From Tidjanibacter sp. (GTDB lineage: Bacteria; Bacteroidota; Bacteroidia; Bacteroidales; Rikenellaceae), in NCBI GenBank assembly GCA_017396085.1, contig JAFQNC010000029.1:1-64000 (forward strand): a stretch of DNA of 64,000 nucleotides, written 5' to 3'. Under the pieces are notes generated by a model, which saw only the letters and a list, made by a program, of their open reading frames with translations, was not told where the DNA came from and made no database searches. This document shows positions 1 through 6,741 of the stretch, one piece after another (position 1 is the first letter of the stretch; each line of letters begins with the position of its first letter). The position numbers and the translations under genes were made by a program.

Positions 1-1
1 A

Positions 2-244
2 GAGAAGATAAATCAAAAGGAGAGTGAGATTTTAGAGTGCCAAGCCTACCTTGATAGCACCGATTGGCAACTCATTGCACAAATGGAACGCCAGCGAGAG
101 ATACCCGAAGAGGTAAGGGCGAAACGCATCGAGGCGGTAGAACGCATCAACACTCTCCAAGGAGAGGTGGCGGAGTTGAGAGAGCAACTTGCCAAAGAAC
201 AGGAGGTTGAACGACTAAACATTGAGCATTATGCAGAGCATTAA
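2..244 (+). CDS. Phage tail-type protein, C-terminal part (5' end outside window)
   Basis: The frame is open from the left edge and stops at TAA 242-244, giving about 80 residues. The visible part is charged and helical: a short 'YLDSTDWQ' segment, then 'REIPEEVRAKRIEAVERIN' and a Glu/Leu/Gln-rich heptad stretch suggesting a coiled coil. The order 'YLxxTDW...IPEEVxxxRxxA' resembles the C-terminus of small tail-associated phage proteins (DUF4376 or tail-fibre-assembly type). That assignment is by recall and is tentative. Its end overlaps the start of the DGR target by about 14 nt, so the two are probably co-transcribed and translationally coupled. The true start is not in the window. Confidence 0.55.
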   Translation, partial: EKINQKESEILECQAYLDSTDWQLIAQMERQREIPEEVRAKRIEAVERINTLQGEVAELREQLAKEQEVERLNIEHYAEH

Positions 245-1565
245 CAAATACACAACAAACGAGGAATACACAGCAGATGCGAGCCGTAGAAAGGCTCTCA
301 AAGCGAGTACAATATCTCTTATCGAAAGCACAGGCGAGTGTAAGATTGAAGGCTACGGAGTGTTCGTAGAGAAGATTTTTGCCAAGTTCGGTGATGTCGT
401 GGTTTATGATGCTACGCACGGTGTTCGCTTTATCGACCACGCCTCACTCCCTGCCACTGCAAGTGAAACGACCACTATGCTAAATGCGATGGGTGTAACC
501 GCTGTGGGAGTTGTTTTTGACAACGATGGTAGCAAAGTGTATGTAATGGCAGCCAAAGCACAATCTGCTCGCTGGGCGGAGGGCTTTATTGTCTATGTTC
601 ACGGAGTATCGACATCGGGAGGCGGTTTTACCCTCACATATAACGATGTGGTAATACCAATCACCTACTCCTCCGGAACACTTGCGGATATCGCAACACA
701 AATCAAAGCAGCTCTCGATGCGAGTTCTTTGGGTGCTCATTGGGTTGTGTCGGTTGATGGCAACGATATCTCTATTGCTTGGCATTGGTACACTCCGCAG
801 ATTAAGAGCGTGACTATCAGCGGAGCAAAGAAGGGCGAAACTATGACGCAGATAACCCCGATTGACTATCAGACGACCCTTGTGTCCGAGGTTACGGGTC
901 AGGACTATCCAAACTATTCTGTAATGCGTAAAAATGGTTTTTTGTGCAGTTATGCAGGTTGTCACTATGAACGATTCTTGCAGTATTATCGAGAAAATGG
1001 CACGGAAGAGAAAAATCAGCCTGTAAAGCATTGGGGAACAATCCGAGAGAGTGTATTCAATGAGGTAGATAACCCTCTTGTCTATGCGTTCTACAATGGA
1101 GATTATGAGGCATATATCCGCAACCACCTCATAAAAGACCCTGCACATAAAGGAGCTATTACAGACCGCAGTTCCAAGGAAAATACTATTTTGTTGGCTG
1201 GTGTGACTTATACAGATTATCACGGAGAGCAGAAGCCAGCATATCCTGCTGCTCATTATTGCCACAACTACGATCCATTGGGACTCGGTGAGAATAGTGG
1301 AACACACATTGGTCTTCACGATTGGGTTTTGCCAAGTTTCCCACTTGTAAAAAAGTGGATGGAGCAGACCGAGATTGGTGGAACAGACATTCTCAACCAA
1401 ACACTCGTAAAATTGGGCGGAAATCATAGTCGCCCTGAAAGCTCCTACATTTGGTCTTCCACCCAATACAGTGCCGCTACTGGTTGGTGTTACAACGCAT
1501 ATGGTTATATGTATATCAACGGTGAGTACAATTCCTTGGCTGTTAGGGCGGTGTCCGCTTTTTAA
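231..1565 (+). CDS. DGR target: prophage tail/receptor-binding-like protein with C-type-lectin variable domain
   Basis: A 444-residue protein with ATG at 231; TTG at 222 is an alternative start. The N-terminal half has beta-rich, phage-structural-like sequence with no signal peptide. The C-terminal third has the look of DGR-diversified C-type-lectin folds: 'HIGLHDWVLPSFPLVKKWM', then 'YIWSSTQYS' and a terminal 'VRAVSAF'. The last 30 or so codons are the variable repeat (1474-1557), which matches the template repeat at 2145-2228 except at template adenines. Thirteen bases differ and change N, S, Y, K and T codons to T, G, C, Y, I, E and A. DGR targets in phages usually sit at tail tips and bind host receptors. 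Here the ligand is unknown, and tail localisation is inferred from the upstream gene. Confidence 0.88.
   Translation: MQSINKYTTNEEYTADASRRKALKASTISLIESTGECKIEGYGVFVEKIFAKFGDVVVYDATHGVRFIDHASLPATASETTTMLNAMGVTAVGVVFDNDGSKVYVMAAKAQSARWAEGFIVYVHGVSTSGGGFTLTYNDVVIPITYSSGTLADIATQIKAALDASSLGAHWVVSVDGNDISIAWHWYTPQIKSVTISGAKKGETMTQITPIDYQTTLVSEVTGQDYPNYSVMRKNGFLCSYAGCHYERFLQYYRENGTEEKNQPVKHWGTIRESVFNEVDNPLVYAFYNGDYEAYIRNHLIKDPAHKGAITDRSSKENTILLAGVTYTDYHGEQKPAYPAAHYCHNYDPLGLGENSGTHIGLHDWVLPSFPLVKKWMEQTEIGGTDILNQTLVKLGGNHSRPESSYIWSSTQYSAATGWCYNAYGYMYINGEYNSLAVRAVSAF
1474..1557 (+). repeat. DGR variable repeat (VR)
   Basis: This 84-bp segment ends 8 bp before the end of the target gene. It aligns without gaps to TR 2145-2228. 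All 13 mismatches fall on TR adenines (A to G six times, A to T four, A to C two, plus a second A to G within the AAT to GGT codon). No TR C, G or T is changed. The 3' flank of about 16 bp ('gttagggcggtgtccg') is identical in both and would be the initiation-of-mutagenic-homology segment. Homology stops abruptly on the 5' side at 'ccgct'. Confidence 0.95.
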
Positions 1566-1586
1566 TTAGGATTGCTTTTTCTCTTT

Positions 1587-1610
1587 GACCTCGGTTGTAT
1601 GACCGAGGTC
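1587..1610 (+). terminator. Hairpin just 3' of VR: terminator and/or DGR cruciform
   Basis: The arms gacctcggtt and gaccgaggtc pair over 10 bp (one T.G) around a four-base gtat loop and are followed by TTTTCATTTTTTT. It begins 30 bp after VR. It fits a rho-independent terminator for the tail/target operon. Its position also matches the hairpin/cruciform elements known to stimulate retrohoming in the BPP-1 DGR. Confidence 0.75.
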
Positions 1611-1636
1611 TTTTCATTTTTTTAGAAAAAAATGAT

Positions 1637-1658
1637 TACTTTTGTCGGCGAAGCCGAC
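1637..1658 (+). promoter_or_regulatory. Candidate Bacteroidetes promoter (-7 box) and leader hairpin for avd-TR-RT
   Basis: TACTTTTG at 1637-1644 fits the Bacteroidetes -7 consensus TAnnTTTG. A T-rich run lies where a -33 would be. The box runs straight into a 6-bp inverted repeat, GTCGGC-GAA-GCCGAC (1644-1658), near the expected start of transcription. Start codon 1683 lies about 30 nt downstream. Confidence 0.5.
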
Positions 1659-1682
1659 TTTTCGAAAAAAAAATTTGGGGGT

Positions 1683-2063
1683 ATGATTGAACGACTGCCG
1701 ATATACAAAAAGACATACGAATTGACCTCGACCATATACGATGCGATGGCTCAATTTCCAAAACTCCACCGTTACACGCTTGGGGAGCATATCCTGAATA
1801 AAACATACTCGCTGTTCAAGTGGATTGTGAAAGCGAATAAGGAGAAGGACGAGAAACGAGTGGAGGCTATCGAGGAGTACTTGTCGGACTTTGAGGAACT
1901 CCGAGTATTTCTGAGGATCTGTGAAGAAAAACATATCTTAAAAATAAATACGCTAACAAACATCTTCTTGCTTATTGACGACATTGCCAATCAGGCAACT
2001 GGTTGGAAGAACTATACCATTAAAGAGATAGAGAAAAAGAAATGTCGGGGAGAGTCGATATAG
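1683..2063 (+). CDS. avd: DGR accessory variability determinant (Avd), four-helix bundle
   Basis: A 126-residue protein starting 'MIERLPIYKKTYELT', chosen over an in-frame ATG at 1632 because that start would place the promoter box inside the gene. The sequence is typical of Avd and the related S23/four-helix-bundle family: an amphipathic first helix with 'YELTSTIYDAMAQFPKLHRYTLGEHI', a Lys/Glu-rich second region, then 'LRVFLRICEEKHIL' and a terminal 'LTNIFLLIDDIANQATGWKN'. Avd forms a pentameric barrel that binds the RT and template RNA and is required for mutagenic cDNA synthesis. It sits immediately upstream of TR and RT, the usual order. Its TAG stop at 2061-2063 matters for interpreting the amber codon in RT. 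Confidence 0.92.
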   Translation: MIERLPIYKKTYELTSTIYDAMAQFPKLHRYTLGEHILNKTYSLFKWIVKANKEKDEKRVEAIEEYLSDFEELRVFLRICEEKHILKINTLTNIFLLIDDIANQATGWKNYTIKEIEKKKCRGESI

Positions 2064-2144
2064 GGGACTATGTCGAGAGAGCCCAAGATAAAAAGGACTG
2101 CCAACTATCATTTATAGTTAAGACGAAGATATGGGCAGATGACT

Positions 2145-2228
2145 CCGCTAATAGTTGGTATTACAACGCAAATGGTAATATGAATAACAACAATAAGTAC
2201 AATTCATTAACTGTTAGGGCGGTGTCCG
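2145..2228 (+). repeat. DGR template repeat (TR)
   Basis: This 84-bp, adenine-rich segment lies between avd and RT and is the template for VR 1474-1557. It contains 30 adenines, 13 of which correspond to a different base in VR; every other base is identical. Many AAT/AAC codons stand where the target's ligand-facing residues would be, giving the largest amino-acid repertoire on adenine mutagenesis. TR reads in the same codon phase as VR, and the frame continues open into RT. Confidence 0.95.
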
Positions 2229-2758
2229 AATTGCATCAAGAGTGGCTAATAAGTTTAGAAGATGTTTTTGAGGCGTATTTTGATTGCCGAAAGAATAAAC
2301 GGAACACAGCCAATGCGTTGTTGTTTGAGATAGATTATGAGCGTAAACTCATACAGCTATGGCGAGATATTAACACCCGGACATATCAAACCTCTCGTTC
2401 TATCTCGTTCATTATAAACCAACCCTGCAAGAGAGAGATATTTGCTGCCGATTTTAGAGATAGAATTATCCACCACCTCATAGCCAAGCGCATAACTCCT
2501 ATAATTGAGGAAGAACTAATAACTACTACCTTCAACAACAGAGAAGGCAAAGGTTGTTTGTATGGTATCAAACAACTGCATCAGGATATCGCCGATATGT
2601 CCGAGAGCTACACTGTTGATTGCTGGGTTATGAAGATAGATTGTAAGGGGTTCTTTATGTCATTGTCAAAGGATATACTTTGCGATATGTTTGACCGCCT
2701 TATCGAAGATAAATACGAAGATAAATACGATGGTGCAGATAAGGATCTTATAAAGTAG
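2222..2758 (+). pseudogene. DGR reverse transcriptase, N-terminal part (blocks 1-3), ends at in-frame TAG
   Basis: This is the first part of a retroviral-type RT of the DGR clade. Visible blocks are 'REIFAADFRDRIIHHLI' (block 1), 'NNREGKGCLYGIKQLHQDI' (block 2) and 'CWVMKIDCKGFFMSL' (block 3, with the first catalytic Asp in 'KIDC'). The frame is open back to ATG 2042, but that would translate the template repeat. Starts after TR (GTG 2222 or TTG 2231) fit the family better. The frame ends at TAG 2756-2758 after 'DLIK' and resumes in the same frame without a shift. The remaining blocks are therefore lost unless the codon is read through. RT makes adenine-mutagenised cDNA from TR RNA. Confidence 0.85.
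2756..2758 (+). other. In-frame amber codon splitting the DGR RT
   Basis: The context is 'aag tag ctc act cgt'. The frame before and after is the same and the downstream residues 'LTRVILQDCPTQHC' continue the RT fold between blocks 3 and 4. A TGG (Trp) to TAG change would explain it in one step; the ancestral Trp is inferred. Genuine stops in the same cassette are also TAG (avd 2061, RT 3464), which argues against wholesale TAG recoding. Confidence 0.85.
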
Positions 2759-3466
2759 CTCACTCGTGTAATACTCCAAGACTGCCCTACACAACATTGC
2801 ATACGCAAATCGCCACTATGCGAGTGGGAGGGTTTGGATATCAACAAGAGTCTATTTCACTCTGGTGACAAGTTCGGCTTACCCATTGGCAATCTATCTT
2901 CGCAGATGGCGGCTAACTACTATATGAACGAGATAGACCACTTTGTTGCAAGTATTCCCGGAGTGAGGTATGGTCGATTTGTCGATGATGCTTATTTGGT
3001 GTCGCAAAACAAACAACTACTCCTCTCCATCGTTCCGCAGTTGCGTGAGAGGTTGGCCAAGATAAATGTTACCCTGCACCCCAAGAAGTTCTATATCCAA
3101 CATTACACAAAAGGTGTGGCGTTCATTGGCTCCGTAATCAAACGAGAACGCATCTATATTTCCAACCGCATCGTACATAATACCTTTAATAATATAAGGA
3201 AGGCAAATGCTATCCCAGACGAAGAGCGAGCCGACTATGCGGAACACTTTATTGCTCAACTAAACTCATATCTCGGCTTTATGCGACATTGTAACGCTTA
3301 TGGTATCAGGCGTAATGTCGCCCGTGCTGTTGATTTAGGTTGGTATAAATACCTATATTTCACCGATGATTTCTCCAAGGTGGTATTGAATAATAAATAT
3401 AACCGTAGGGAGCAGATAAAACGCCAACTCCGTAGAAAACACCGTAACGGACACACTCTGTTTTAG
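2759..3466 (+). pseudogene. DGR reverse transcriptase, C-terminal part (catalytic FVDD block)
   Basis: This continues the RT frame after the amber codon for 235 residues. It carries the DGR-diagnostic block 4 'GLPIGNLSSQ', the catalytic 'YGRFVDDAYLV' (block 5, two Asp), 'LHPKKFYIQHYTKGVAFIGSVIK' split over blocks 6-7, and a basic C-terminus 'RRKHRNGHTLF'. ATG 2834 could start a separate polypeptide of 210 residues. It would lack the block-3 Asp and so could not polymerise alone. The substitutions are intact and family-like with no further frameshifts, so the disruption looks recent. The stop is TAG. Confidence 0.85.
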
Positions 3467-3502
3467 CAAAAGAGTGCTTTTTTGAAAATAAATGTCGAAT
3501 TA

Positions 3503-3534
3503 TTTGCAGGTCTAAAAAATTAGACCTATATTTG
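3503..3534 (+). promoter_or_regulatory. Promoter with embedded palindromic operator for the DUF4160/DUF2442 pair
   Basis: TTTG at 3503-3506 and TATATTTG at 3527-3534 are separated by 20 bp, a standard Bacteroidetes promoter. Between them lies a perfect inverted repeat AGGTCTAA-AAAA-TTAGACCT (3508-3527), 8-bp arms with a 4-bp spacer, overlapping the -7 box by one base. This is where a repressor would block RNA polymerase. The likely binder is the HTH-bearing second gene. Confidence 0.75.
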
Positions 3535-3564
3535 CATAGACAAAAACATAAAACAGATACAACA

Positions 3565-3801
3565 ATGCCTACTATTTTTGAGATTTTTGGACTTCGATTT
3601 TTCTTCTACTCTGATGAACACCTTCCTATCCACGTTCATATTGAGTATGGAGGTAACGATGCAAAAATTGAGATTGCAACTCGTAAAGTCGTTATAAATC
3701 GAGGATTAAAACCTCGTGAGTTGCGACAAGCAAAACAACTTATTGAGATGTACGAGAAGGAGATAATCAAAGCTTGGCACGATTATTTCGATAAAGAGTA
3801 A
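3565..3801 (+). CDS. DUF4160 family protein (putative toxin-like partner)
   Basis: A 78-residue protein starting 'MPTIFEIFGLRFFFYSDEHLPIHVHIEY', the standard DUF4160 opening. The ATG 3565 start is preferred over an upstream in-frame ATG (3532) that falls inside the promoter. The family core 'FYSDEHLPIHVHIEYGG', the middle 'AKIEI' and the Lys/Arg-rich helix 'LKPRELRQAKQLIEMYEKEI' are all present. DUF4160 genes are very often paired with DUF2442 genes, as here (3 bp to the next gene). Such pairs have been suggested to be toxin-antitoxin-like, which is an inference; no activity can be read from the sequence. Confidence 0.85.
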   Translation: MPTIFEIFGLRFFFYSDEHLPIHVHIEYGGNDAKIEIATRKVVINRGLKPRELRQAKQLIEMYEKEIIKAWHDYFDKE

Positions 3802-3804
3802 AAA

Positions 3805-4227
3805 ATGATGATTATGGAGAAGATTGTTAAAATTTCGTTTTGCGGTAACGATATATGTGTCGTTACCGACAGTGGGAAGGAGTACCGCAAGGCGTTAGAG
3901 TTCTTCCCCACATTAAAGGATGCTACGCCAACACAGCGAGAGCATTATCAAATTAACAGGTTTGGCGATGCAATTCGTTGGGCAGAGATAGATGAGGATA
4001 TCCACATCACAAGTCTAACTGATGGCGGACAGCCAACACCAAACGCAGTAGCCGAGGCGTTCAATAAATTTCCGTTCTTGAATGTTTCCGAGTTTGCACG
4101 CAGTTTGGGCATACACAAAAGTTTGCTGTCAAAGTACATTTATGGTACCAAGAAACCCTCCGAAAAGCGAGAGAAGGAAATCCTTGATGCTCTACGAGAG
4201 TTTGGCAGACAGTTAGCAAGTATATAA
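3805..4227 (+). CDS. DUF2442 protein fused to a helix-turn-helix domain (putative antitoxin/repressor)
   Basis: A 140-residue protein; ATG at 3805, 3808 or 3814 could serve. Residues 1-70 match DUF2442 ('VVTDSGKEYRKALEFFPTLKDA', 'INRFGDAIRWAEIDEDIHI'). Residues 85-140 form an XRE-type helix-turn-helix ('LNVSEFARSLGIHKSLLSKYIYGTKKPSE'). That layout suits an autoregulating antitoxin or repressor, and an inverted repeat sits in the promoter of the operon (3508-3527). It is convergent with the integrase and shares a bidirectional terminator with it. Confidence 0.82.
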   Translation: MMIMEKIVKISFCGNDICVVTDSGKEYRKALEFFPTLKDATPTQREHYQINRFGDAIRWAEIDEDIHITSLTDGGQPTPNAVAEAFNKFPFLNVSEFARSLGIHKSLLSKYIYGTKKPSEKREKEILDALREFGRQLASI

Positions 4228-4230
4228 TAG

Positions 4231-4266
4231 AAAGGGCGTAATAAACATCATCGTTTATACGCCCTT
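4231..4266. terminator. Bidirectional hairpin terminator between HTH gene and integrase
   Basis: aaagggcgta(a)taaac pairs with gtttatacgcccttt around atcatc (one bulged A), followed by T-rich sequence on the plus strand and, on the minus strand, by a weaker run. It lies between two convergent genes 46 bp apart. Confidence 0.75.
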
Positions 4267-4273
4267 TTCATTT

Positions 4274-5521
4274 TTACCAAGGTGTATCATCATCAAAACT
4301 CTTGCCAGCCAGCGCATCGAGCAACATACGGTTGGCGTTATCAACCTTATACTGCTGTGGTTTTATGTAGATATCGGTAACCGTTCCTTGTCCGTGTCCG
4401 AGAGCCTGAGCAATAATGTCCTTTGGTATTTCGAGGTCGTTATATGCTATTGTCGCCCACGAGTGGCGAGCTGCATAGGTTGTAAGCGTTGGGAATAGAG
4501 GGTGTCGTATTTTGGTTCCATTGTACCCCTTTGTTATCGGTCCAAACTTTTTCAAGAAATGGTTCATACTCGAAGAGAATAGGTGATAATCTCCGTGTAT
4601 CTCAACAAAGCGTAGGAGGTATTTGCGACCTCTATACTTTCTAATCAATGCATCAGCCTCTGGCTCTACCTTAACCGTGTAGAGTTTGCCTGTCTTGCGC
4701 CTACGGTACTTTATTACGCCATCTTGATAGTCGTTAGGTTTGAGCAGTAGCAGGTCGCCAATGTTTATGCCTATGAGGTAAAAGATAAGCATAAAGACAT
4801 CTATATATTGTTGGCCATACTCATCGCTCTCTTCGAGTTGGTAATCCCGGATTGTGCGTATCTGCTCCAATGTGAGTGCTCGTTTCTCGGTTGCCTCGTG
4901 TTTGAGTTTGAAACGGCGGAATGGATATAAGTTCTGCTCTATGGTACCATCATCTATGGCAGAGTTGAACACGGCTCGAATGTTGCGAAAGTGCAAGAAA
5001 AGTGTGTTTACCTTTAACCCCTTTTTGAGCATATAAGCCTCAAAATCTCGCAACCAATTTATATTTATATCCTCAAAGCATAGTTTTCGTTTGTCGAATG
5101 CTCGAATGTTGAGCAGGGTTTGTTCATATATGCACTGTGTAGATGGGTTGGATTTGCGTTTGATAAATTTGTCAAAATACTCTATAAGGTCCGCTCTTCG
5201 TTGAGGATCGTAGTCCATACCGGCAAACCTCTCGACAATCTTTTTGAGCTCGGGAGGTGTGAAGTTGCCGAGAATGTTTTGTTGCTGCATCGAGAGAAGA
5301 GTTTTCTCGACATTGTGTACTTGTTCTCGGATATGCCGGTTGTAGATATCTTTTGATGTGTGTCGCACAACCTTACCATTATTCCATTGGTCAGCTGTGA
5401 GTGATATTGGCAGGTTAATCATAAAGCCCTGCCTACCATTCAAAGTTACTTTGATGCGGAGAGGGAAAGTGCCATCTACTTTCATTCTCCTCTTGTCCAA
5501 ATAAACGCTTGTAGTTGCCAT
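4274..5521 (-). CDS. Tyrosine recombinase / prophage integrase
   Basis: A 415-residue protein from 'MATTSVYLDKRRMK'; an in-frame ATG at 5536 adds five residues. It has an N-terminal arm-binding domain, a SAM-like core-binding domain (about 105-200) and a C-terminal catalytic domain. Catalytic residues seen are 'RRRKTG' (Lys), 'TYAARHSWAT' (His-x-x-Arg region), 'LGHGQGTVTDIYI' (His and the nucleophilic Tyr). At the usual first Arg the sequence reads 'IGINIGDLLLLK', with Asn. Loss of this Arg is known in IntDOT-type Bacteroides integrases, where another Arg compensates. The gene faces away from tRNA-Val with 160 bp between, the usual layout for an element inserted in the 3' end of a tRNA gene. 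Confidence 0.9.
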   Translation of the reverse strand: MATTSVYLDKRRMKVDGTFPLRIKVTLNGRQGFMINLPISLTADQWNNGKVVRHTSKDIYNRHIREQVHNVEKTLLSMQQQNILGNFTPPELKKIVERFAGMDYDPQRRADLIEYFDKFIKRKSNPSTQCIYEQTLLNIRAFDKRKLCFEDININWLRDFEAYMLKKGLKVNTLFLHFRNIRAVFNSAIDDGTIEQNLYPFRRFKLKHEATEKRALTLEQIRTIRDYQLEESDEYGQQYIDVFMLIFYLIGINIGDLLLLKPNDYQDGVIKYRRRKTGKLYTVKVEPEADALIRKYRGRKYLLRFVEIHGDYHLFSSSMNHFLKKFGPITKGYNGTKIRHPLFPTLTTYAARHSWATIAYNDLEIPKDIIAQALGHGQGTVTDIYIKPQQYKVDNANRMLLDALAGKSFDDDTPW

Positions 5522-5631
5522 AAATTTACTCTTCACTTTATTTGCACTTTATTTTGGGCAAAAAAGTGGCATTAAGTTAAACTATGGGAAACTTTTTATC
5601 GGGTATCGGGCAAAATTCACGGACAAACAAA

Positions 5632-5671
5632 AAAAGTCCGTTCAAGCTAAATGCTTGATTTACGGACTTTT
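5632..5671. terminator. Hairpin between integrase and tRNA-Val
   Basis: aaaagtccg pairs with cggactttt, with an inner tcaagc/gcttga stem and AT-rich loops, and a T/A run on either side. It lies at the 3' end of the minus-strand tRNA-Val and probably terminates it. It falls in the expected att region, so it may be element-derived. A further aaagtccgtaa copy occurs on the other side of the tRNA at 5756-5766. Confidence 0.6.
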
Positions 5672-5680
5672 GAATTGGAG

Positions 5681-5755
5681 TGGGAGTTGACGGATTCGAA
5701 CCGCCGACCCTCTGCTTGTAAGGCAGATGCTCTAAACCAGCTGAGCTAAACTCCC
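5681..5755 (-). tRNA. tRNA-Val (anticodon TAC), probable prophage attachment site
   Basis: The minus strand folds as a complete cloverleaf: acceptor GGGAGTT/AACTCCC, D-arm AGCTCAGCTGGTTTAGAGC, anticodon stem TCTGC with loop CTTACAA (TAC), T-arm GGCGGTTCGAATCCGTC. Discriminator is A. Its 3' end points toward the integrase, as expected when a phage integrates into the tRNA 3' segment and restores the gene. The other att copy would be beyond the left edge. Confidence 0.95.
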
Positions 5756-5795
5756 AAAGTCCGTAAGAACTGCTCTACCTTTCGGTTTTGCGATG

Positions 5796-5826
5796 CAAAG
5801 GTAGTGCAAAAAATCTTTTCTCCAAA
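5796..5826 (-). promoter_or_regulatory. Promoter of tRNA-Val
   Basis: On the minus strand TTTG (plus 5823-5826), 19 bp, then TACCTTTG (plus 5796-5803). This is a full match to the Bacteroidetes consensus and sits about 41 bp before the tRNA 5' end. Confidence 0.8.
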
Positions 5827-5996
5827 TTATCCGACCAAAAAAATGCAATTTTTTTTCATTTTTTTTCGTTGGCAACTCGGACAAAATGGGTAAAGATTTG
5901 TGGCACAAATGGTTTGCGGTTTTGTGGAATTTTCACTCCAAGACAAGATTTTTCTCGCCCGCCGCTGTTCCTCGGCCCTATCGGTGTCGGAAGCGG

Positions 5997-6026
5997 TTGC
6001 GGATGTGAAATTTTGCACTATTTTTG
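5997..6026 (+). promoter_or_regulatory. Promoter of the outer-membrane protein gene
   Basis: TTG (5997-5999), 19 bp, TATTTTTG (6019-6026), about 32 bp upstream of ATG 6058. The preceding 160 bp after the tRNA promoter show no gene. Confidence 0.7.
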
Positions 6027-6057
6027 TGATAAATAACAACAAACTCCACATACGATT

Positions 6058-6708
6058 ATGAAAAGAACTTGCCTCCTGACGCTGTTACTCTGCTTGCTGC
6101 TCACTCCTGCGCTGCTCAACGCCACCACTCCCACCACTTCCGCACCCGCCACCACTAAAACCACCTCTCCCTTTGCCTATCGTGGCTTTTCGGGTGGTAT
6201 GATGCTCCACGCCGGTTGGGTTGATTGTGGCGATATGAGGGTGGGACTTGCACCCGTGCAGAGGCTTTCGGGCCTACCGCTTGGTATTGGTGGTGCGCTC
6301 AAAGTGCGCTTTGGCGACCATCTGAGGGCGGGTACCGAGGGCTATACCTCGGCCCTCTCCTATGGCGACTATGGCTCTTCGCTCTCCATCGCTTGGGGTG
6401 GCCTGCTGGTTGATTGGACCTTTCGTGTGGGCAGGTTTGTACCCTACGTGGGTGCGACCATAGGCGGTGGCTCGGTGGAGAACCTCACGCTCACGGAGAA
6501 GCCCGCCACCGACCTGCTGCCGGAGCCACTGGTCTCCTATCGCAAATATGGTGTTGGTGTGGTGGTGCCCTTTGTGGGAGTGGAGTATGGCCTCACGGAG
6601 CGTATGTCGCTCACGATGAAGGCGGACTATATGTTACCCCTTGGCCGTGCAGAGTTCGACTTTCCGAGCGGTGTGCGCTGCTATGTGGGCTTTATGTTCA
6701 ACCACTAA
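6058..6708 (+). CDS. Small outer-membrane beta-barrel protein
   Basis: A 216-residue protein with a clear signal peptide (MKRTCLLTLLLCLLLTPALLNA) and then a Thr/Pro-rich linker. The rest alternates hydrophobic and small residues in strands typical of an eight- to ten-stranded barrel: 'FSGGMMLHAGWVDCGD', 'IGGALKVRFGDHLRAGTEGY', 'VPYVGATIGGGSV', 'VGVVVPFVGVEYGLTERMSLTMKADYMLPLG', ending near '...VRCYVGFMFNH'. It resembles OmpA-like or OMP_b-brl conserved-hypothetical barrels of Bacteroidetes; no specific function can be assigned. It has its own promoter and terminator, so it is monocistronic. Confidence 0.8.
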   Translation: MKRTCLLTLLLCLLLTPALLNATTPTTSAPATTKTTSPFAYRGFSGGMMLHAGWVDCGDMRVGLAPVQRLSGLPLGIGGALKVRFGDHLRAGTEGYTSALSYGDYGSSLSIAWGGLLVDWTFRVGRFVPYVGATIGGGSVENLTLTEKPATDLLPEPLVSYRKYGVGVVVPFVGVEYGLTERMSLTMKADYMLPLGRAEFDFPSGVRCYVGFMFNH

Positions 6709-6741
6709 CCCCGCCACCTGATAATCGGCAACATAAACCAA

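Noticed and set aside
2042..3466. Reassigned genetic code (TAG as Gln) across the prophage
   Set aside because: Avd and the RT both end at TAG, and extending them gives no family-like sequence. A single nonsense change explains the RT interruption better.
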